A stretch of DNA of 64,000 nt. It comes from Paucibacter sp. KCTC 42545. Its GTDB lineage: Bacteria > Pseudomonadota > Gammaproteobacteria > Burkholderiales > Burkholderiaceae_C. Positions within the stretch are counted from its first letter, which is position 1, and each line of letters begins with the position of its first letter. The stretch spans positions 310,001 to 374,000 of the forward strand of contig NZ_CP013692.1 in assembly GCF_001477625.1 (NCBI RefSeq), in the 5' to 3' direction. Positions 18,153 to 27,322 of this stretch are shown here, in pieces. The notes beneath the pieces were generated by a model. That model did not search any database and was not told the DNA's origin. It saw nothing but the letters and a program-made list of their open reading frames with translations. A program made the translations under genes and the position numbers.

Positions 18153-19424
18153 ATGCAGGGCATGAACAGCCGCAACGCGCAAATCCATCCCGTGGCCGAC
18201 AGCATCGAGGTCAGCCATCTGCCGGCGGCCCGCCGTCAGCTGCGCATCGCCTTCGTCACCGAGACCTATCCGCCCGAGGTCAATGGCGTGGCCATGACCA
18301 TCGCGCGCATCGTCGAGGGCCTGCACCGGCGTAACCACGATGTTCAGCTGATCCGGCCGCGCCAGGACGCTGCCGATGCGGCCGAGCGCAGCCCGCGCTT
18401 CCATGAAGTTTTGATGCGCGGCCTGCCGATTCCGCGCTACCCCAATCTGCGCATGGGCGTGCCGTCCAAGCGGGCGCTGGTGCAGCTGTGGTCGCTGCAG
18501 CGGCCGGATGTGGTGCACATCGCCACCGAGGGTGCCCTGGGCTGGTCGGCCCTGCAGGCGGCGCTGCATCTGAAGCTGCCGGTGTGCTCAGATTTCCGCA
18601 CCAACTTTCACGCTTACAGCCGCCACTACGGCATTGGCTGGCTGTACAAGCCCATCATGGCTTATCTGCGCAAATTCCATAACCGCACGGCCTGCACCAT
18701 GGTGCCGACGGAAGCGCTGCGTCAAAGCCTGGATCACGCTGGCTTCAAGAACCTGAGCGTGGTTTCGCGCGGTGTGGACACGCAGCAGTTCAGCCCCTTG
18801 CGGCGCAGCCAGGCGCTGCGGGAGCAGTGGGGTGTGGCCGCCGACGATCTGGTCTGCCTGTATGTCGGGCGTATCGCGCCGGAGAAAAACCTCACGACCT
18901 TGAGCGCGGCCTTCGATGCCATTGCCCGGCGCGATGCGCGGGCGAAATTGGTGGTGGTGGGCAGCGGCCCGCAAATGGCGGAGCTGCAAGCGCGCCACCC
19001 GAACGCCATCTTTGCCGGCCAGCGCAAGGGGGAAGACTTGGCGGCGCATTACGCCTCGGCCGACCTCTTCTTGTTCCCCAGCCTGACCGAGACCTTTGGC
19101 AACGTCACCACCGAGGCCATGGCCAGCGGCTTGGCGGTGCTGGCTTTTGACTACGCGGCCGCCGCGCAGCTGATCCGCACAGGCGAGAACGGCCTGCTGG
19201 TGCCCATCGACGATGCGGCCGGCTTTGTGCAAGCGGCAGTGGCTGCCGCGGCCGATTTGACGGCCTGCCGCGCGCTGGGCGTGCAGGCTTGCGAGACCGC
19301 CCGGGCGCTGGACTGGAGCAGCATCATTGCCCGTTTTGAAGGCGTGCTGGAAGCGGTGATGCAGCGCGCGGCGCTGCCACAGGGCCATGTGCCGCTGACG
19401 CTGGGCGAGCGCCACTCGGCTTGA
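18153..19424 (+). CDS. GT4-family glycosyltransferase
   Basis: A 423-residue GT-B fold enzyme. The N-terminal domain begins RIAFVTETYPPEVNGVAMTI, typical of the MgtA/SqdX/PimB-like lipid and mannosyl transferases. The C-terminal domain has the nucleotide-sugar site VGRIAPEKNLTTL and the EX7E-type motif ETFGNVTTEAMASG. Relatives add mannose, glucose or sulfoquinovose to lipids or glycans; donor and acceptor are unknown. A second ATG at 18162 is equally possible. No signal peptide is seen. Confidence 0.88.
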   Translation: MQGMNSRNAQIHPVADSIEVSHLPAARRQLRIAFVTETYPPEVNGVAMTIARIVEGLHRRNHDVQLIRPRQDAADAAERSPRFHEVLMRGLPIPRYPNLRMGVPSKRALVQLWSLQRPDVVHIATEGALGWSALQAALHLKLPVCSDFRTNFHAYSRHYGIGWLYKPIMAYLRKFHNRTACTMVPTEALRQSLDHAGFKNLSVVSRGVDTQQFSPLRRSQALREQWGVAADDLVCLYVGRIAPEKNLTTLSAAFDAIARRDARAKLVVVGSGPQMAELQARHPNAIFAGQRKGEDLAAHYASADLFLFPSLTETFGNVTTEAMASGLAVLAFDYAAAAQLIRTGENGLLVPIDDAAGFVQAAVAAAADLTACRALGVQACETARALDWSSIIARFEGVLEAVMQRAALPQGHVPLTLGERHSA

Positions 19425-19429
19425 TGGTG

Positions 19430-19446
19430 GCCGGCGTTCAGCCGGC
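19430..19446. terminator. Short hairpin between convergent genes
   Basis: GCCGGC-GTTCA-GCCGGC lies between the glycosyltransferase stop and the DUF1415 stop. It has no T-run, so a termination role is tentative. Confidence 0.4.
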
Positions 19447-19469
19447 GCTAATGCCAACTTGTTTGAGAC

Positions 19470-20051
19470 CTAGCGCTTCAAGCCCAGCGCCGTCCAGCCC
19501 TCAATCCCTAGCTTCTCCAGGGTCTGCATATTGGCCTCGTAAATCGCATCGGTGTCGGCCATGGTCTCGGTGGCGCGGGCGATGCTGCTTTCGCGCAGCA
19601 GGTGCAAGGTGGGGTAGGGCGAGCGGTTGGTGTAGTTGCTGATGTCCTCGGGCTCGGTGCCGGCGAATTGGTACTGCGGGTGGAAGCTGGCGATTTGCAG
19701 CTCACCGGCCAGCTCCAGGTCTTCCACCAGCGCATCGGCGGCGCCAAGGAAATCGTTGAAGTCGAGGAAATCGGTCAGCACCTGCGGGTGGATCAAGACC
19801 GTGGTTTCGATCTCATCCGGGTCGGCGCGGTTCAAGGCCAGCAGTTCGCGGGCCAATTCCTTGAGCAGGTCTTCGGGCGTGCTGGCGCTGCTGACCACAT
19901 AGCGCAGGCGATTATTGACATGCACGCTCTTGGCGAAGGGGCAGAGGTTGAGGCCGATGACGGCCTTCTCCAGCCAGAACTGGGTGTCTTGCTGAACCTG
20001 GCTGGGCGCCGGGCTTGTCATCTCGGTGTTGTTGTCGTTACTGCTGTTCAT
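19470..20051 (-). CDS. DUF1415 family protein
   Basis: A 193-residue soluble protein matching DUF1415. It has the conserved start TQFWLEKAVIGLNLCPFAKSV, a central DFLDFNDFLGAADALVE and a C-terminal PYPTLHLLRESSI. Its function is unknown; the conserved Cys-Pro-Phe and His residues hint at a metal or redox site. It is last in a minus-strand operon and overlaps the 3' end of the DUF2817 gene by 14 bp. Confidence 0.9.
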   Translation of the reverse strand: MNSSNDNNTEMTSPAPSQVQQDTQFWLEKAVIGLNLCPFAKSVHVNNRLRYVVSSASTPEDLLKELARELLALNRADPDEIETTVLIHPQVLTDFLDFNDFLGAADALVEDLELAGELQIASFHPQYQFAGTEPEDISNYTNRSPYPTLHLLRESSIARATETMADTDAIYEANMQTLEKLGIEGWTALGLKR

Positions 20052-21150
20052 CTGAATTCAAACCAGTCAATGCCTGCTGGGCCACCTCAAAGGCTTGGCG
20101 CAGCAGGGCTTGTTGCCATTCGGGGGTGTCGACGTAAAAAGCGTCGCGGAGTTGCTGTTTGATCTGGCGCGCCAGCGCCGGGTCGGCCTGCGGGTTGGCT
20201 TCCAGCCAATGGTCGGCGCGCAGGGCCATGATGGTCTCGGCCCATGGCACCGTGCCGAACTCCAGCGCGATGCCGGTGTAGCGGGCCTGCGGGCAAGTCT
20301 GCTGGATCACCGACCACATCAGCCCTTGCAGCGGTGCTGCACTTGAGCTGCCATCCGCCATCGAGGTGACCTCGCTGCCCCACCAGGCCCTGGCGCGGGC
20401 GTGTGCGGCCGTGTCGGCATCGGGGCCGGCGAAGATGCGTTCGCCATGGCCGCAAGGCCCCAGGCCGGTGTGCAGGTCGATCCAGGCGATGTCTTGCGCA
20501 TGCTGGCCATGCTCGCTCAACACATGGCGCAAGGTTTGCTGACTCCAGGTGGGCGCGTGGCCGCCGTAGAACAGGCCTAGCTCATGCGTGTACTGACCGG
20601 CGGTGACGGCTTTTTGCAAGCCGGCCTGGCTGTGGCGGGCGGCGTAGTCGGCCAGTACCGCTTCGTCGGCGGCGCTGGGCGGCCAATGGGCGGGCAGCAG
20701 GGCGCTGGCAATCTCTTCGTAGCCGGCGTTGTGCGGCAGCGGCTGGTGATGGGCGAAGTCGTGGAAGTTGCGGTTCAGGTCCACCCCTTCTTGCGTGACG
20801 CGCCGCCACCAGGAAAAGCCATAGGGGTTGAGGGCGTGCAGATACAGCACAGCGAGGTCTGGCTGCGCGCGCGCGGCGCTCAGCCATGCCGCATCGCTCA
20901 GCAAGGCGGTTTGCAGGGCCGAGCCGCAAAAGCCTTCCACCCCGTGGCAGGCGCTGCTGATGATCAGCAGGCGCTTGGCCTTGGCCGGCCCCTGGCGCAG
21001 CACGTCCAGCGCCAGGCGCTCGCCGTCCCGGCCCAGCAGGGGGTGCCAGTGCGGCTCGGCGTCCAGGCCGGCTGCGTCCGCCGCAGCCAGGAACTTGGCC
21101 CTGGCCTCGGCGTAGCTTTGCGAGAAATACGACTGGGCTGTGCTGTCCAT
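20038..21150 (-). CDS. DUF2817, M14-like zinc carboxypeptidase
   Basis: A 370-residue protein matching DUF2817, a branch of the M14 zinc-carboxypeptidase clan. Likely zinc ligands are the HxxE in SSACHGVEGFCG and the later His in WIDLHTGLG; the Glu in ALEFGTVP is a candidate catalytic residue. The motif NPYGFSWWRRVTQEGVDLNRN is also typical. No signal peptide is visible, so it is probably cytoplasmic. The ATG at 21150 gives the family-like start and lies 11 bp after the amidohydrolase gene. Confidence 0.85.
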   Translation of the reverse strand: MDSTAQSYFSQSYAEARAKFLAAADAAGLDAEPHWHPLLGRDGERLALDVLRQGPAKAKRLLIISSACHGVEGFCGSALQTALLSDAAWLSAARAQPDLAVLYLHALNPYGFSWWRRVTQEGVDLNRNFHDFAHHQPLPHNAGYEEIASALLPAHWPPSAADEAVLADYAARHSQAGLQKAVTAGQYTHELGLFYGGHAPTWSQQTLRHVLSEHGQHAQDIAWIDLHTGLGPCGHGERIFAGPDADTAAHARARAWWGSEVTSMADGSSSAAPLQGLMWSVIQQTCPQARYTGIALEFGTVPWAETIMALRADHWLEANPQADPALARQIKQQLRDAFYVDTPEWQQALLRQAFEVAQQALTGLNSDEQQ

Positions 21151-21161
21151 GCGGCGGTGCT

Positions 21162-22358
21162 TCAGGCCAGAGGCTTGGCCAGCCAGGCTTCGGCCAGCTT
21201 GACCCACATGCTGCCGCCCAGCGGAATCAGCTCGTCATTGAAGTCATAGCTCGGGTTATGCAGCATGCAGGGGCCCATGCCGTGGCCGCCGACGCGGTGG
21301 CTGCCGTCGCCATTGCCGATCAGGAAATAGCAGCCGGGGATTTGCTGCAGATAGAAGCTGAAATCCTCGGCGCCCATGGTGGGCTCGAACTCCTGCACAT
21401 TGGCGGGGCCGACCAGCTCGCTGAGCAGCTCGCGCGCAAACTCGGTCTCATTGGCGTGGTTGATGGTGGGCGGGTAGTTGCGCTTGAAGCGGAACTCGCA
21501 AGTCAGCTCAAAGGCCTCGGCCGTGCTCAGCGCCACTTGCTTCATGCGGCGCTCGATCAGGTCCAGGGTTTCCAGCGTGAAGGTCCGCACGGTGCCTTCG
21601 ATCACGCAGGAATCCGGGATCACATTGGTGGCCTCACCCGCGTGGATGGTGGTGACCGAGATCACGCCGGCATCGATGGGCCGCTTGTTGCGGGTGATGA
21701 TGGTCTGGAAGGCCTGCACCATCTGGCAGGCCGCCGGCACCGGGTCTAGGCCCAGATGCGGCATGGCCGCGTGGGCGCCCTTGCCGCGCAGGGTGATGAA
21801 GAACTCGTTGCTGGAGGCGAAAACCGGCCCGCTCTTGAGCGCGAACTGGCCCGCGGCCATGCCCGGCCAGTTGTGGGCGCCGAAGATGGCCTCCATCGGG
21901 AATTGCTGGAACAGGCCGTCCTTGATCATCTCGCGGGCGCCGCCGCCACCTTCTTCGGCGGGCTGGAAGACCAGATAGATGGTGCCGTCGAAATTGCGGT
22001 GTTTCGCCAGATGCTGGGCCGCCGACAAAAGCATGGCGGTGTGGCCGTCATGCCCGCAAGCGTGCATCTTGCCGGGGAAGGTGCTGGCGTGGGCGAACTT
22101 GTTGTGCTCGGTCATCGGCAGCGCGTCGATGTCAGCGCGCAGGCCCACGGCACGATTGGAGCTGCCGTTCTTGACGATGCCCACCACGCCGGTCTTGCCC
22201 AGGCCGCGATGCACCGGGATGCCCCATTCCGTCAGCGCCTTGGCGATCAGGTCAGCGGTGCGCTCTTCCTGAAAGCACAGCTCGGGGTGGGCGTGGATAT
22301 CGCGCCGCAGGGTGGCAATGCCGGCGGCATTTTGAAGAATGTCGGTGATCAGTTTCAT
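21162..22358 (-). CDS. M20 family amidohydrolase (hippurate hydrolase/IAA-amino acid hydrolase-like)
   Basis: A 398-residue cytoplasmic metallo-amidohydrolase that cleaves N-acyl amino acids. Di-metal site motifs are clear: LRADIDALPM, MHACGHDGHTAMLL and the catalytic Glu pair in QPAEEGGGGAREMI. A lid domain follows (GKGAHAAMPHLGLDP), and a C-terminal EPTMGAEDFSFY carries the last ligand. It lies between a binding-protein gene (105 bp upstream) and DUF2817 (11 bp downstream), consistent with a peptide or acyl-amino-acid catabolic operon. Confidence 0.93.
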   Translation of the reverse strand: MKLITDILQNAAGIATLRRDIHAHPELCFQEERTADLIAKALTEWGIPVHRGLGKTGVVGIVKNGSSNRAVGLRADIDALPMTEHNKFAHASTFPGKMHACGHDGHTAMLLSAAQHLAKHRNFDGTIYLVFQPAEEGGGGAREMIKDGLFQQFPMEAIFGAHNWPGMAAGQFALKSGPVFASSNEFFITLRGKGAHAAMPHLGLDPVPAACQMVQAFQTIITRNKRPIDAGVISVTTIHAGEATNVIPDSCVIEGTVRTFTLETLDLIERRMKQVALSTAEAFELTCEFRFKRNYPPTINHANETEFARELLSELVGPANVQEFEPTMGAEDFSFYLQQIPGCYFLIGNGDGSHRVGGHGMGPCMLHNPSYDFNDELIPLGGSMWVKLAEAWLAKPLA

Positions 22359-22414
22359 GGCGTGCTGCTCGCGGCTAATCGAGCGGGCAGTTTACGCGCC
22401 TTGACCGCGCCAAC

Positions 22415-22436
22415 GGGGCGAGCTGCGCATCGCCCC
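22415..22436 (-). terminator. 7-bp GC hairpin after the binding-protein gene
   Basis: GGGGCGA and TCGCCCC flank an 8-nt loop in the gap between the binding protein and the amidohydrolase. No T-run follows, so it may only attenuate read-through. Confidence 0.4.
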
Positions 22437-22463
22437 GGGCGTCTTGAAGGGTCTCTGACCGGG

Positions 22464-23621
22464 TCAGCGCTTCACCCGACCGTCGCCGGTGAGCATGGAC
22501 AGCTCGACAAAATTCGAGCCGACATGGTCTTGCGGGGTGAACTTGACGCGGAAGCCGCCAGCATTGAAGTCGCGCATGCCTTCCAGTGCGTTGACTAGGC
22601 TTTCACGGCTGGGCTTGGCGCCCATGCGGCGCAGCCCTTCGGTGAAGACCTTGGCGGCCAGATAGCCTTCCATCGCGGTGTAGTTCGGCTTGCCGTCGCC
22701 GCCGGCTTTTTGCAGCGCCGCTTGGTACTCAGCCACCACGCCGGTGGCCTGGCCCATGGGGTAGGGCACCACTTGGCTGACCACCACGCCGGCCGCGTCT
22801 TTGCCCAATTCGTCCGACAAGGCTTGGGTGCCGACGAAAGAGACGTTGTAGAACACGCCGCCGTAGCCAGCTTTGCGCGCTTCGCGGATGAAGGCGGCGC
22901 AGCTCTTGTAGGCACTCACCATCACGATGCCGTCCGGGTGTTGGCCTTGCACCAGCGCCTTCACTGCTTTGGCCACATCGACCGAGTTGCGTTCCACCGT
23001 GGCCACGGCCAAAGGGTCGAGATTCTGGGTCTTGAGGGCGCGCTGCACGCCGCTCAGACCGGCCTGGCCATAGGCGTCGTTCTGGTGGAAGACGGAGATG
23101 CGTTTCAGGCCGAGCTGGGTCAGCTGGTTGACGATCAGCGCCGTCTCATCGAAATAAGAAGCGCGCAGATGGAAGACCCAGCGGCTGAAAGGATCGCGCA
23201 ATGACTGCGCGCCGGTCAGGGGCGCGAAGAAAGGGATCTTGTGCTGGTTGACCAGGGGCAGGGCGGCCAGCGAGGTGGGCGTGCCCACATAGCCGAAGAG
23301 CGCGAACACCTCGTCGTTGATGAACTTCTCGGTATTGGCCTTGCAGCGCTCGGGCTCATAGCCATCGTCCATGGTGCGCAGCACCACCGGCAGACCGCCA
23401 ACGCCGCCGGAAGAGTTCAGCGCATCAAAGAACAGCTTGGCACCGGCTTGCATCTGCAGGCCAAGCTGGGAAGCCGGGCCCGTCAAGGGGGCCGATTGAC
23501 CCAGCACGATGGCGCGGCGTTCCTGGGCTTGCAGCCAGTCTGCCGAACTCAATGTGCCCAGGCCCAGCAAGCCTTGCAGGCCATATTGCAGATAGCGTCG
23601 TCGTTGCAAGCTCGTTGTCAT
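22464..23621 (-). CDS. ABC transporter substrate-binding protein, LivK/Peripla_BP_6 type, Tat-like signal
   Basis: A 385-residue periplasmic protein of the branched-chain amino acid/amide binding family (VLGQSAPLTGPASQLGLQMQ near residue 37). The N-terminus QRRRYLQYGLQGLLGLGTLS has a twin-arginine RRxYL pattern, suggesting Tat rather than Sec export. No permease or ATPase genes adjoin it, so it is either an orphan or serves a transporter elsewhere. It is divergent from the molybdopterin enzyme gene. Confidence 0.9.
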   Translation of the reverse strand: MTTSLQRRRYLQYGLQGLLGLGTLSSADWLQAQERRAIVLGQSAPLTGPASQLGLQMQAGAKLFFDALNSSGGVGGLPVVLRTMDDGYEPERCKANTEKFINDEVFALFGYVGTPTSLAALPLVNQHKIPFFAPLTGAQSLRDPFSRWVFHLRASYFDETALIVNQLTQLGLKRISVFHQNDAYGQAGLSGVQRALKTQNLDPLAVATVERNSVDVAKAVKALVQGQHPDGIVMVSAYKSCAAFIREARKAGYGGVFYNVSFVGTQALSDELGKDAAGVVVSQVVPYPMGQATGVVAEYQAALQKAGGDGKPNYTAMEGYLAAKVFTEGLRRMGAKPSRESLVNALEGMRDFNAGGFRVKFTPQDHVGSNFVELSMLTGDGRVKR

Positions 23622-23741
23622 ATTCTTGTGGGGTCGTTGGTCGGGTGATGCAGGCGAGGCCTGGCGCGTATTTTCATCGCAGCGCCGGCCGCGCCCGGCC
23701 CGCTGCCGCTAGAGCGCGCGGCTTTGTGCAATAGTTGGCGC

Positions 23742-25838
23742 ATGACTTCCGCAGCTGACAATTTTTTTTCGCCTTCCGCGCCACAAACTCACGGCGCCAT
23801 TCAGATCGTCAAGGGCGCTTGCCCACATGATTGCCCCGACACCTGCGCCTTGCGCATTAGCGTGCAAGACGGTCGTGTGGTCAAGGTGCAAGGCGCCGCC
23901 GAGCATCCCAGCACCCACGGCGCCCTGTGCACCAAGGTCTCGCGCTATGCCGAGCGCACCTATCACGCCGAGCGCTTGCTGCAGCCGCTCAAGCGCGTCA
24001 GCGCCAAAACCGAGCCGCCGCGTTTTGAGCCTGTCAGCTGGGCTGAGGCCCTGGCCGACATCGCCGCCAAGCTCGGGCAGATCGCTGCCCGCGACCCGCA
24101 AGCCATCCTGCCCTATAGCTATGCCGGCACCATGGGTTTGGTGCAAGGCGAGGGCATGGCCGCCCGCTTTTTTAACCGCCTGGGCGCCTCGCGGCTGGAT
24201 CGCACCATCTGCGCCTCCGCCGGCGCCGCCGCTTTGACGGCGACCTATGGCCACAAAGTGGGCATGCACCTGCCTTATTTTGCCGAGAGCCAGCTGATCC
24301 TGATCTGGGGCAGCAACTCGATTGCCTCCAATCTGCACTTCTGGACCTTTGCTAACCAGGCCAAACGTGCCGGCGCCAAGCTGATCTGCATCGACCCGCG
24401 CAAGACCGAGACCGCTGACAAATGCCACCAGCACATTGCGCTGCTGCCCGGCACCGATGGCGCCTTGGCCTTGGGCCTGATGCATGAGCTGATCACGCAC
24501 GACTGGCTGGACCACGACTATCTGCGCCAGCATGTGGACGGCTGGGAGGAGTTGCGCGCCAAAGCCTTGCAGTGGCCGCCGGCGCGCACCGCCGAGGTCT
24601 GCGGCATCAGCGTGGAGGAGGTCGCGCAACTGGCGCGCGACTACGGCACTACGCGGCCGGCCGCCATCCGCCTGAACTACGGCATGCAGCGGGTGCGCGG
24701 CGGCGGCAATGCGGTGCGCCTGATCGCGCTGCTGCCCTGCTTGACGGGCGCTTGGCGCACGCGGGCGGGCGGGCTGCTGCTGTCCAGCTCGGGCTGGTTT
24801 GCGCCCTTCAAAAATATGGCCGCGCTGGAGCGACCTGAGCTGGCCACCGGCGCCACGCCGCGCCTGCTGAATATGAGCACCATAGGCGACGATTTGCTGC
24901 GCGAGGCCGACCCCGCTTTCGGCCCCAAGGTCGAGGCGCTGATCGTCTACAACAGCAATCCGGTGGCGGTGGCGCCCGAGTCACCCAAGGTGGTGCGCGG
25001 CTTCCAGCGGGCCGATCTGTTCACCGTGGTGCTGGAACACTTCATGACCGACACCGCGGATTTGGCCGATTACGTGCTGCCCGCCACCACCCAGCTGGAG
25101 CACCTAGATGTGCACACCAGCTATGGCCACACCGATGTGCTGATCAATGAGCAGGCCATCGCCCCGCTGGGCCAGGCCAAGCCCAATACGCAAATCTTCC
25201 GCGAGCTGGCCGCGGCCATGGGCTTCACCGAGGCCTGTTTTGCCGAGACCGATGAGCAGTTGGCGCGCCAGGCCTTCAGTGCCGAGATTGATTTCGAGGC
25301 TCTGCGGGCCCAGGGCTGGCAAAGCCTGCCCCTGGCCGAGGCGCCCTTCGCCGAAGGTGGCTTCCCCACCGCCAATGGCCGGGCCCAGGCGGCGGGCTGC
25401 GATTACGTGGCGAACTACGAAAGCCGGGCCTCCTCGCCCGAGCTGGCGCAGCGCTATCCGCTGGCCATGATCTCGCCGCCGGCGCGCAACTTCCTCAATA
25501 GCAGCTTCGTCAATGTGAAGAGCTTGCGCGATATCGAGGGCGAGCCCTTGGTCGAGGTGCATGCCGAGGACGCCGCAGCGCGGGACCTCACGGACGCCAG
25601 CATGGTGCGGGTGTTCAATGATCGCGGCAGCTATGTCTGCCGCTTGCGCGTCAGCCCGCGGGCGCGGCCCGGCGTGGTCAACGGGCTGGGTGTGTGGTGG
25701 CGCAAGCTGGGCGCGCAGGGCAGCAATGTCAATGAAGTCACCCACCAAGGCCTCACCGATCTGGGCGCGGCGCCGAGCTTTTACGACTGCCTGGTCGAGC
25801 TGCAAGCCTGGTCGCCCGCCGAGGCCAGCGCTGGATGA
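23742..25838 (+). CDS. Molybdopterin-dependent oxidoreductase with N-terminal 4Fe-4S cluster
   Basis: A 698-residue member of the DMSO-reductase/formate-dehydrogenase superfamily. The N-terminus holds an iron-sulfur motif (CPHDCPDTCALRI, fourth Cys in GALCTKVSRY). Molybdopterin-binding stretches follow (LIWGSNSIASNLHFW, IDPRKTETADKC, YNSNPVAVAPE), and the C-terminus has a molydop-binding domain (PARNFLNSSFVN). No signal peptide is present, so it is probably cytoplasmic. Substrate is unknown. The ATG at 23742 is preferred over an upstream TTG. It couples by ATGA to the next gene. Confidence 0.92.
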   Translation: MTSAADNFFSPSAPQTHGAIQIVKGACPHDCPDTCALRISVQDGRVVKVQGAAEHPSTHGALCTKVSRYAERTYHAERLLQPLKRVSAKTEPPRFEPVSWAEALADIAAKLGQIAARDPQAILPYSYAGTMGLVQGEGMAARFFNRLGASRLDRTICASAGAAALTATYGHKVGMHLPYFAESQLILIWGSNSIASNLHFWTFANQAKRAGAKLICIDPRKTETADKCHQHIALLPGTDGALALGLMHELITHDWLDHDYLRQHVDGWEELRAKALQWPPARTAEVCGISVEEVAQLARDYGTTRPAAIRLNYGMQRVRGGGNAVRLIALLPCLTGAWRTRAGGLLLSSSGWFAPFKNMAALERPELATGATPRLLNMSTIGDDLLREADPAFGPKVEALIVYNSNPVAVAPESPKVVRGFQRADLFTVVLEHFMTDTADLADYVLPATTQLEHLDVHTSYGHTDVLINEQAIAPLGQAKPNTQIFRELAAAMGFTEACFAETDEQLARQAFSAEIDFEALRAQGWQSLPLAEAPFAEGGFPTANGRAQAAGCDYVANYESRASSPELAQRYPLAMISPPARNFLNSSFVNVKSLRDIEGEPLVEVHAEDAAARDLTDASMVRVFNDRGSYVCRLRVSPRARPGVVNGLGVWWRKLGAQGSNVNEVTHQGLTDLGAAPSFYDCLVELQAWSPAEASAG

Positions 25839-26932
25839 GGCGATCCCGCTGGCTGGCCAGCATCGGCGCATGCGGGCTTGCCCTGCTGGCCTTGCTGAGC
25901 CTGGGCGGCTGCGCCGAGCTGGGCTATCTGCGCCAGTCGGCAGCCGGTCATTTGCGTTTGATGGCGGCGGCCAAGCCGGTCGATGAGTTTTTGGCTCAGC
26001 CGGATGTCTCCGCAGACTTGAGGCAGCGCCTGCTGCTCAGCCAACGCATGCGCAGCTTCGCGGTGAGCGAGTTGAAGCTGCCCGACAACAGCAGCTATCG
26101 CCGCTACGCCGACCTGGGCCGGCCGGCGGTGGTGTGGAATGTGGTGGCCGCGCCTGAGCTGAGCCTGCAACTCAAGACCTGGTGTTTCCCGGTGATGGGT
26201 TGCGTGGGCTATCGGGGTTATTTCGATCAGGCGCAGGCGCAGGCCTTCGCGGCGGAGTTGCAGCGCCAGGATGCCAGCCTGGAAGTGCAGGTCTACCCGG
26301 TGCCGGCCTATTCCACCCTGGGTTGGAGCAATTGGGTGGGCGGCGACCCTTTGCTCAATACCTTTATTCGCTATCCAGAAGGCGAGTTGGCTGGACTGAT
26401 CTTTCACGAACTGGCGCATCAAGTCGCTTATGTAGCTGACGACACTCCCTTCAACGAAGCCTTTGCAACAGCCGTGGAGCGGCGTGGCGCGGCGGCCTGG
26501 CTCAGCGGCCAAGCCAGCCCGGCGGCGCGTGAGGCCTATGCCAAGCGCCAACTGCGGCGCGAGCAGTTCCGCGCCTTGACCGGCCGCTATCGCCAGCAAT
26601 TGGCCGCCCTCTACGCCGGGCCGCTCAGCGCGGCCGAACAGCGTGCCGCCAAAGCTGCCTTGCTGCAGGATTTGCGCCAGGACTACGAGCGCCTGAAGGC
26701 CGAAGCCTGGGGCGGAGACAAGGCCTACGACGCCTGGTTCGCCCAGCTCAACAATGCCAGCCTGGCGATTCTGTCGGCCTATACCGATCTGAGCCCCGCC
26801 TTCGAAGCCATGCTTGATCACGAGCAGGGCGATTGGCAGCGCTTTTATGTGCAAGTGCAACGTCTGGCAGCCCTGCCAAAATCGCAGCGTCTGCAAGAAT
26901 TGCTAAACAACAAATCACCCGGAGCACACTGA
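25835..26932 (+). CDS. Putative lipoprotein aminopeptidase (DUF2265)
   Basis: A 365-residue predicted lipoprotein: lipobox LGGC with Cys near residue 26, then a gluzincin-like site HELAHQ near residue 191 followed by NEAFATAVE, which would supply the third zinc ligand. This matches the DUF2265 'putative aminopeptidase' family; substrate data are lacking. It overlaps the oxidoreductase gene (ATGA) and is followed 3 bp later by the PHA granule gene. Confidence 0.88.
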   Translation: MRRSRWLASIGACGLALLALLSLGGCAELGYLRQSAAGHLRLMAAAKPVDEFLAQPDVSADLRQRLLLSQRMRSFAVSELKLPDNSSYRRYADLGRPAVVWNVVAAPELSLQLKTWCFPVMGCVGYRGYFDQAQAQAFAAELQRQDASLEVQVYPVPAYSTLGWSNWVGGDPLLNTFIRYPEGELAGLIFHELAHQVAYVADDTPFNEAFATAVERRGAAAWLSGQASPAAREAYAKRQLRREQFRALTGRYRQQLAALYAGPLSAAEQRAAKAALLQDLRQDYERLKAEAWGGDKAYDAWFAQLNNASLAILSAYTDLSPAFEAMLDHEQGDWQRFYVQVQRLAALPKSQRLQELLNNKSPGAH

Positions 26933-26935
26933 ACC

Positions 26936-27322
26936 ATGGCCGATATCCGCATTCACCGAGACCATGCCCTGGGCCTGACCCGCGCCCGTGAAATTGCCTG
27001 GGCCTGGGCCGAGCAAGTCGAGGAGAAATTCGGCATGGACTGCACGGTGCTGGAGGGTGAAACCAGCGACACCGTCGCCTTCACCCGTTCGGGCGTGAAG
27101 GGCGAGTTGATTGTCGCGGCCAAGCATTTCGAACTGCACGCCAAGCTGGGCTTGCTGCTGGGCGCTTTCAAGACCTCCATCGAGGGTGAGATCGAGAAGG
27201 AGTTGGACGGCCTGCTGGCGGCCGAGTCTTCTGCCAAGCCCGCCAAAGTTGCGAAAGCTGCCACCAAGGTGGCCGCGCCTAAGGCGACCGCGAAAGCAGC
27301 GGCCAAGAAAAAGCCGACCTGA
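26936..27322 (+). CDS. Polyhydroxyalkanoic acid system (PHA_gran_rgn) protein
   Basis: A 128-residue protein. The N-terminal ~90 residues match the PHA granule-region family (IRIHRDHALGLTRAREIAWAW, KGELIVAAKHFELHAKLGLLL). The C-terminal tail is a Lys/Ala/Pro run reminiscent of histone H1-like tails and could bind DNA, as the PhaM-type granule proteins do; that is inference. Its last codons and stop form one arm of the terminator at 27310-27335. Confidence 0.88.
   Translation: MADIRIHRDHALGLTRAREIAWAWAEQVEEKFGMDCTVLEGETSDTVAFTRSGVKGELIVAAKHFELHAKLGLLLGAFKTSIEGEIEKELDGLLAAESSAKPAKVAKAATKVAAPKATAKAAAKKKPT

Noticed and set aside
23742..25838. Calling the molybdopterin enzyme a formate dehydrogenase
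   Set aside because: No partner subunits and no diagnostic active-site residue could be fixed from sequence alone, so only the superfamily is given.
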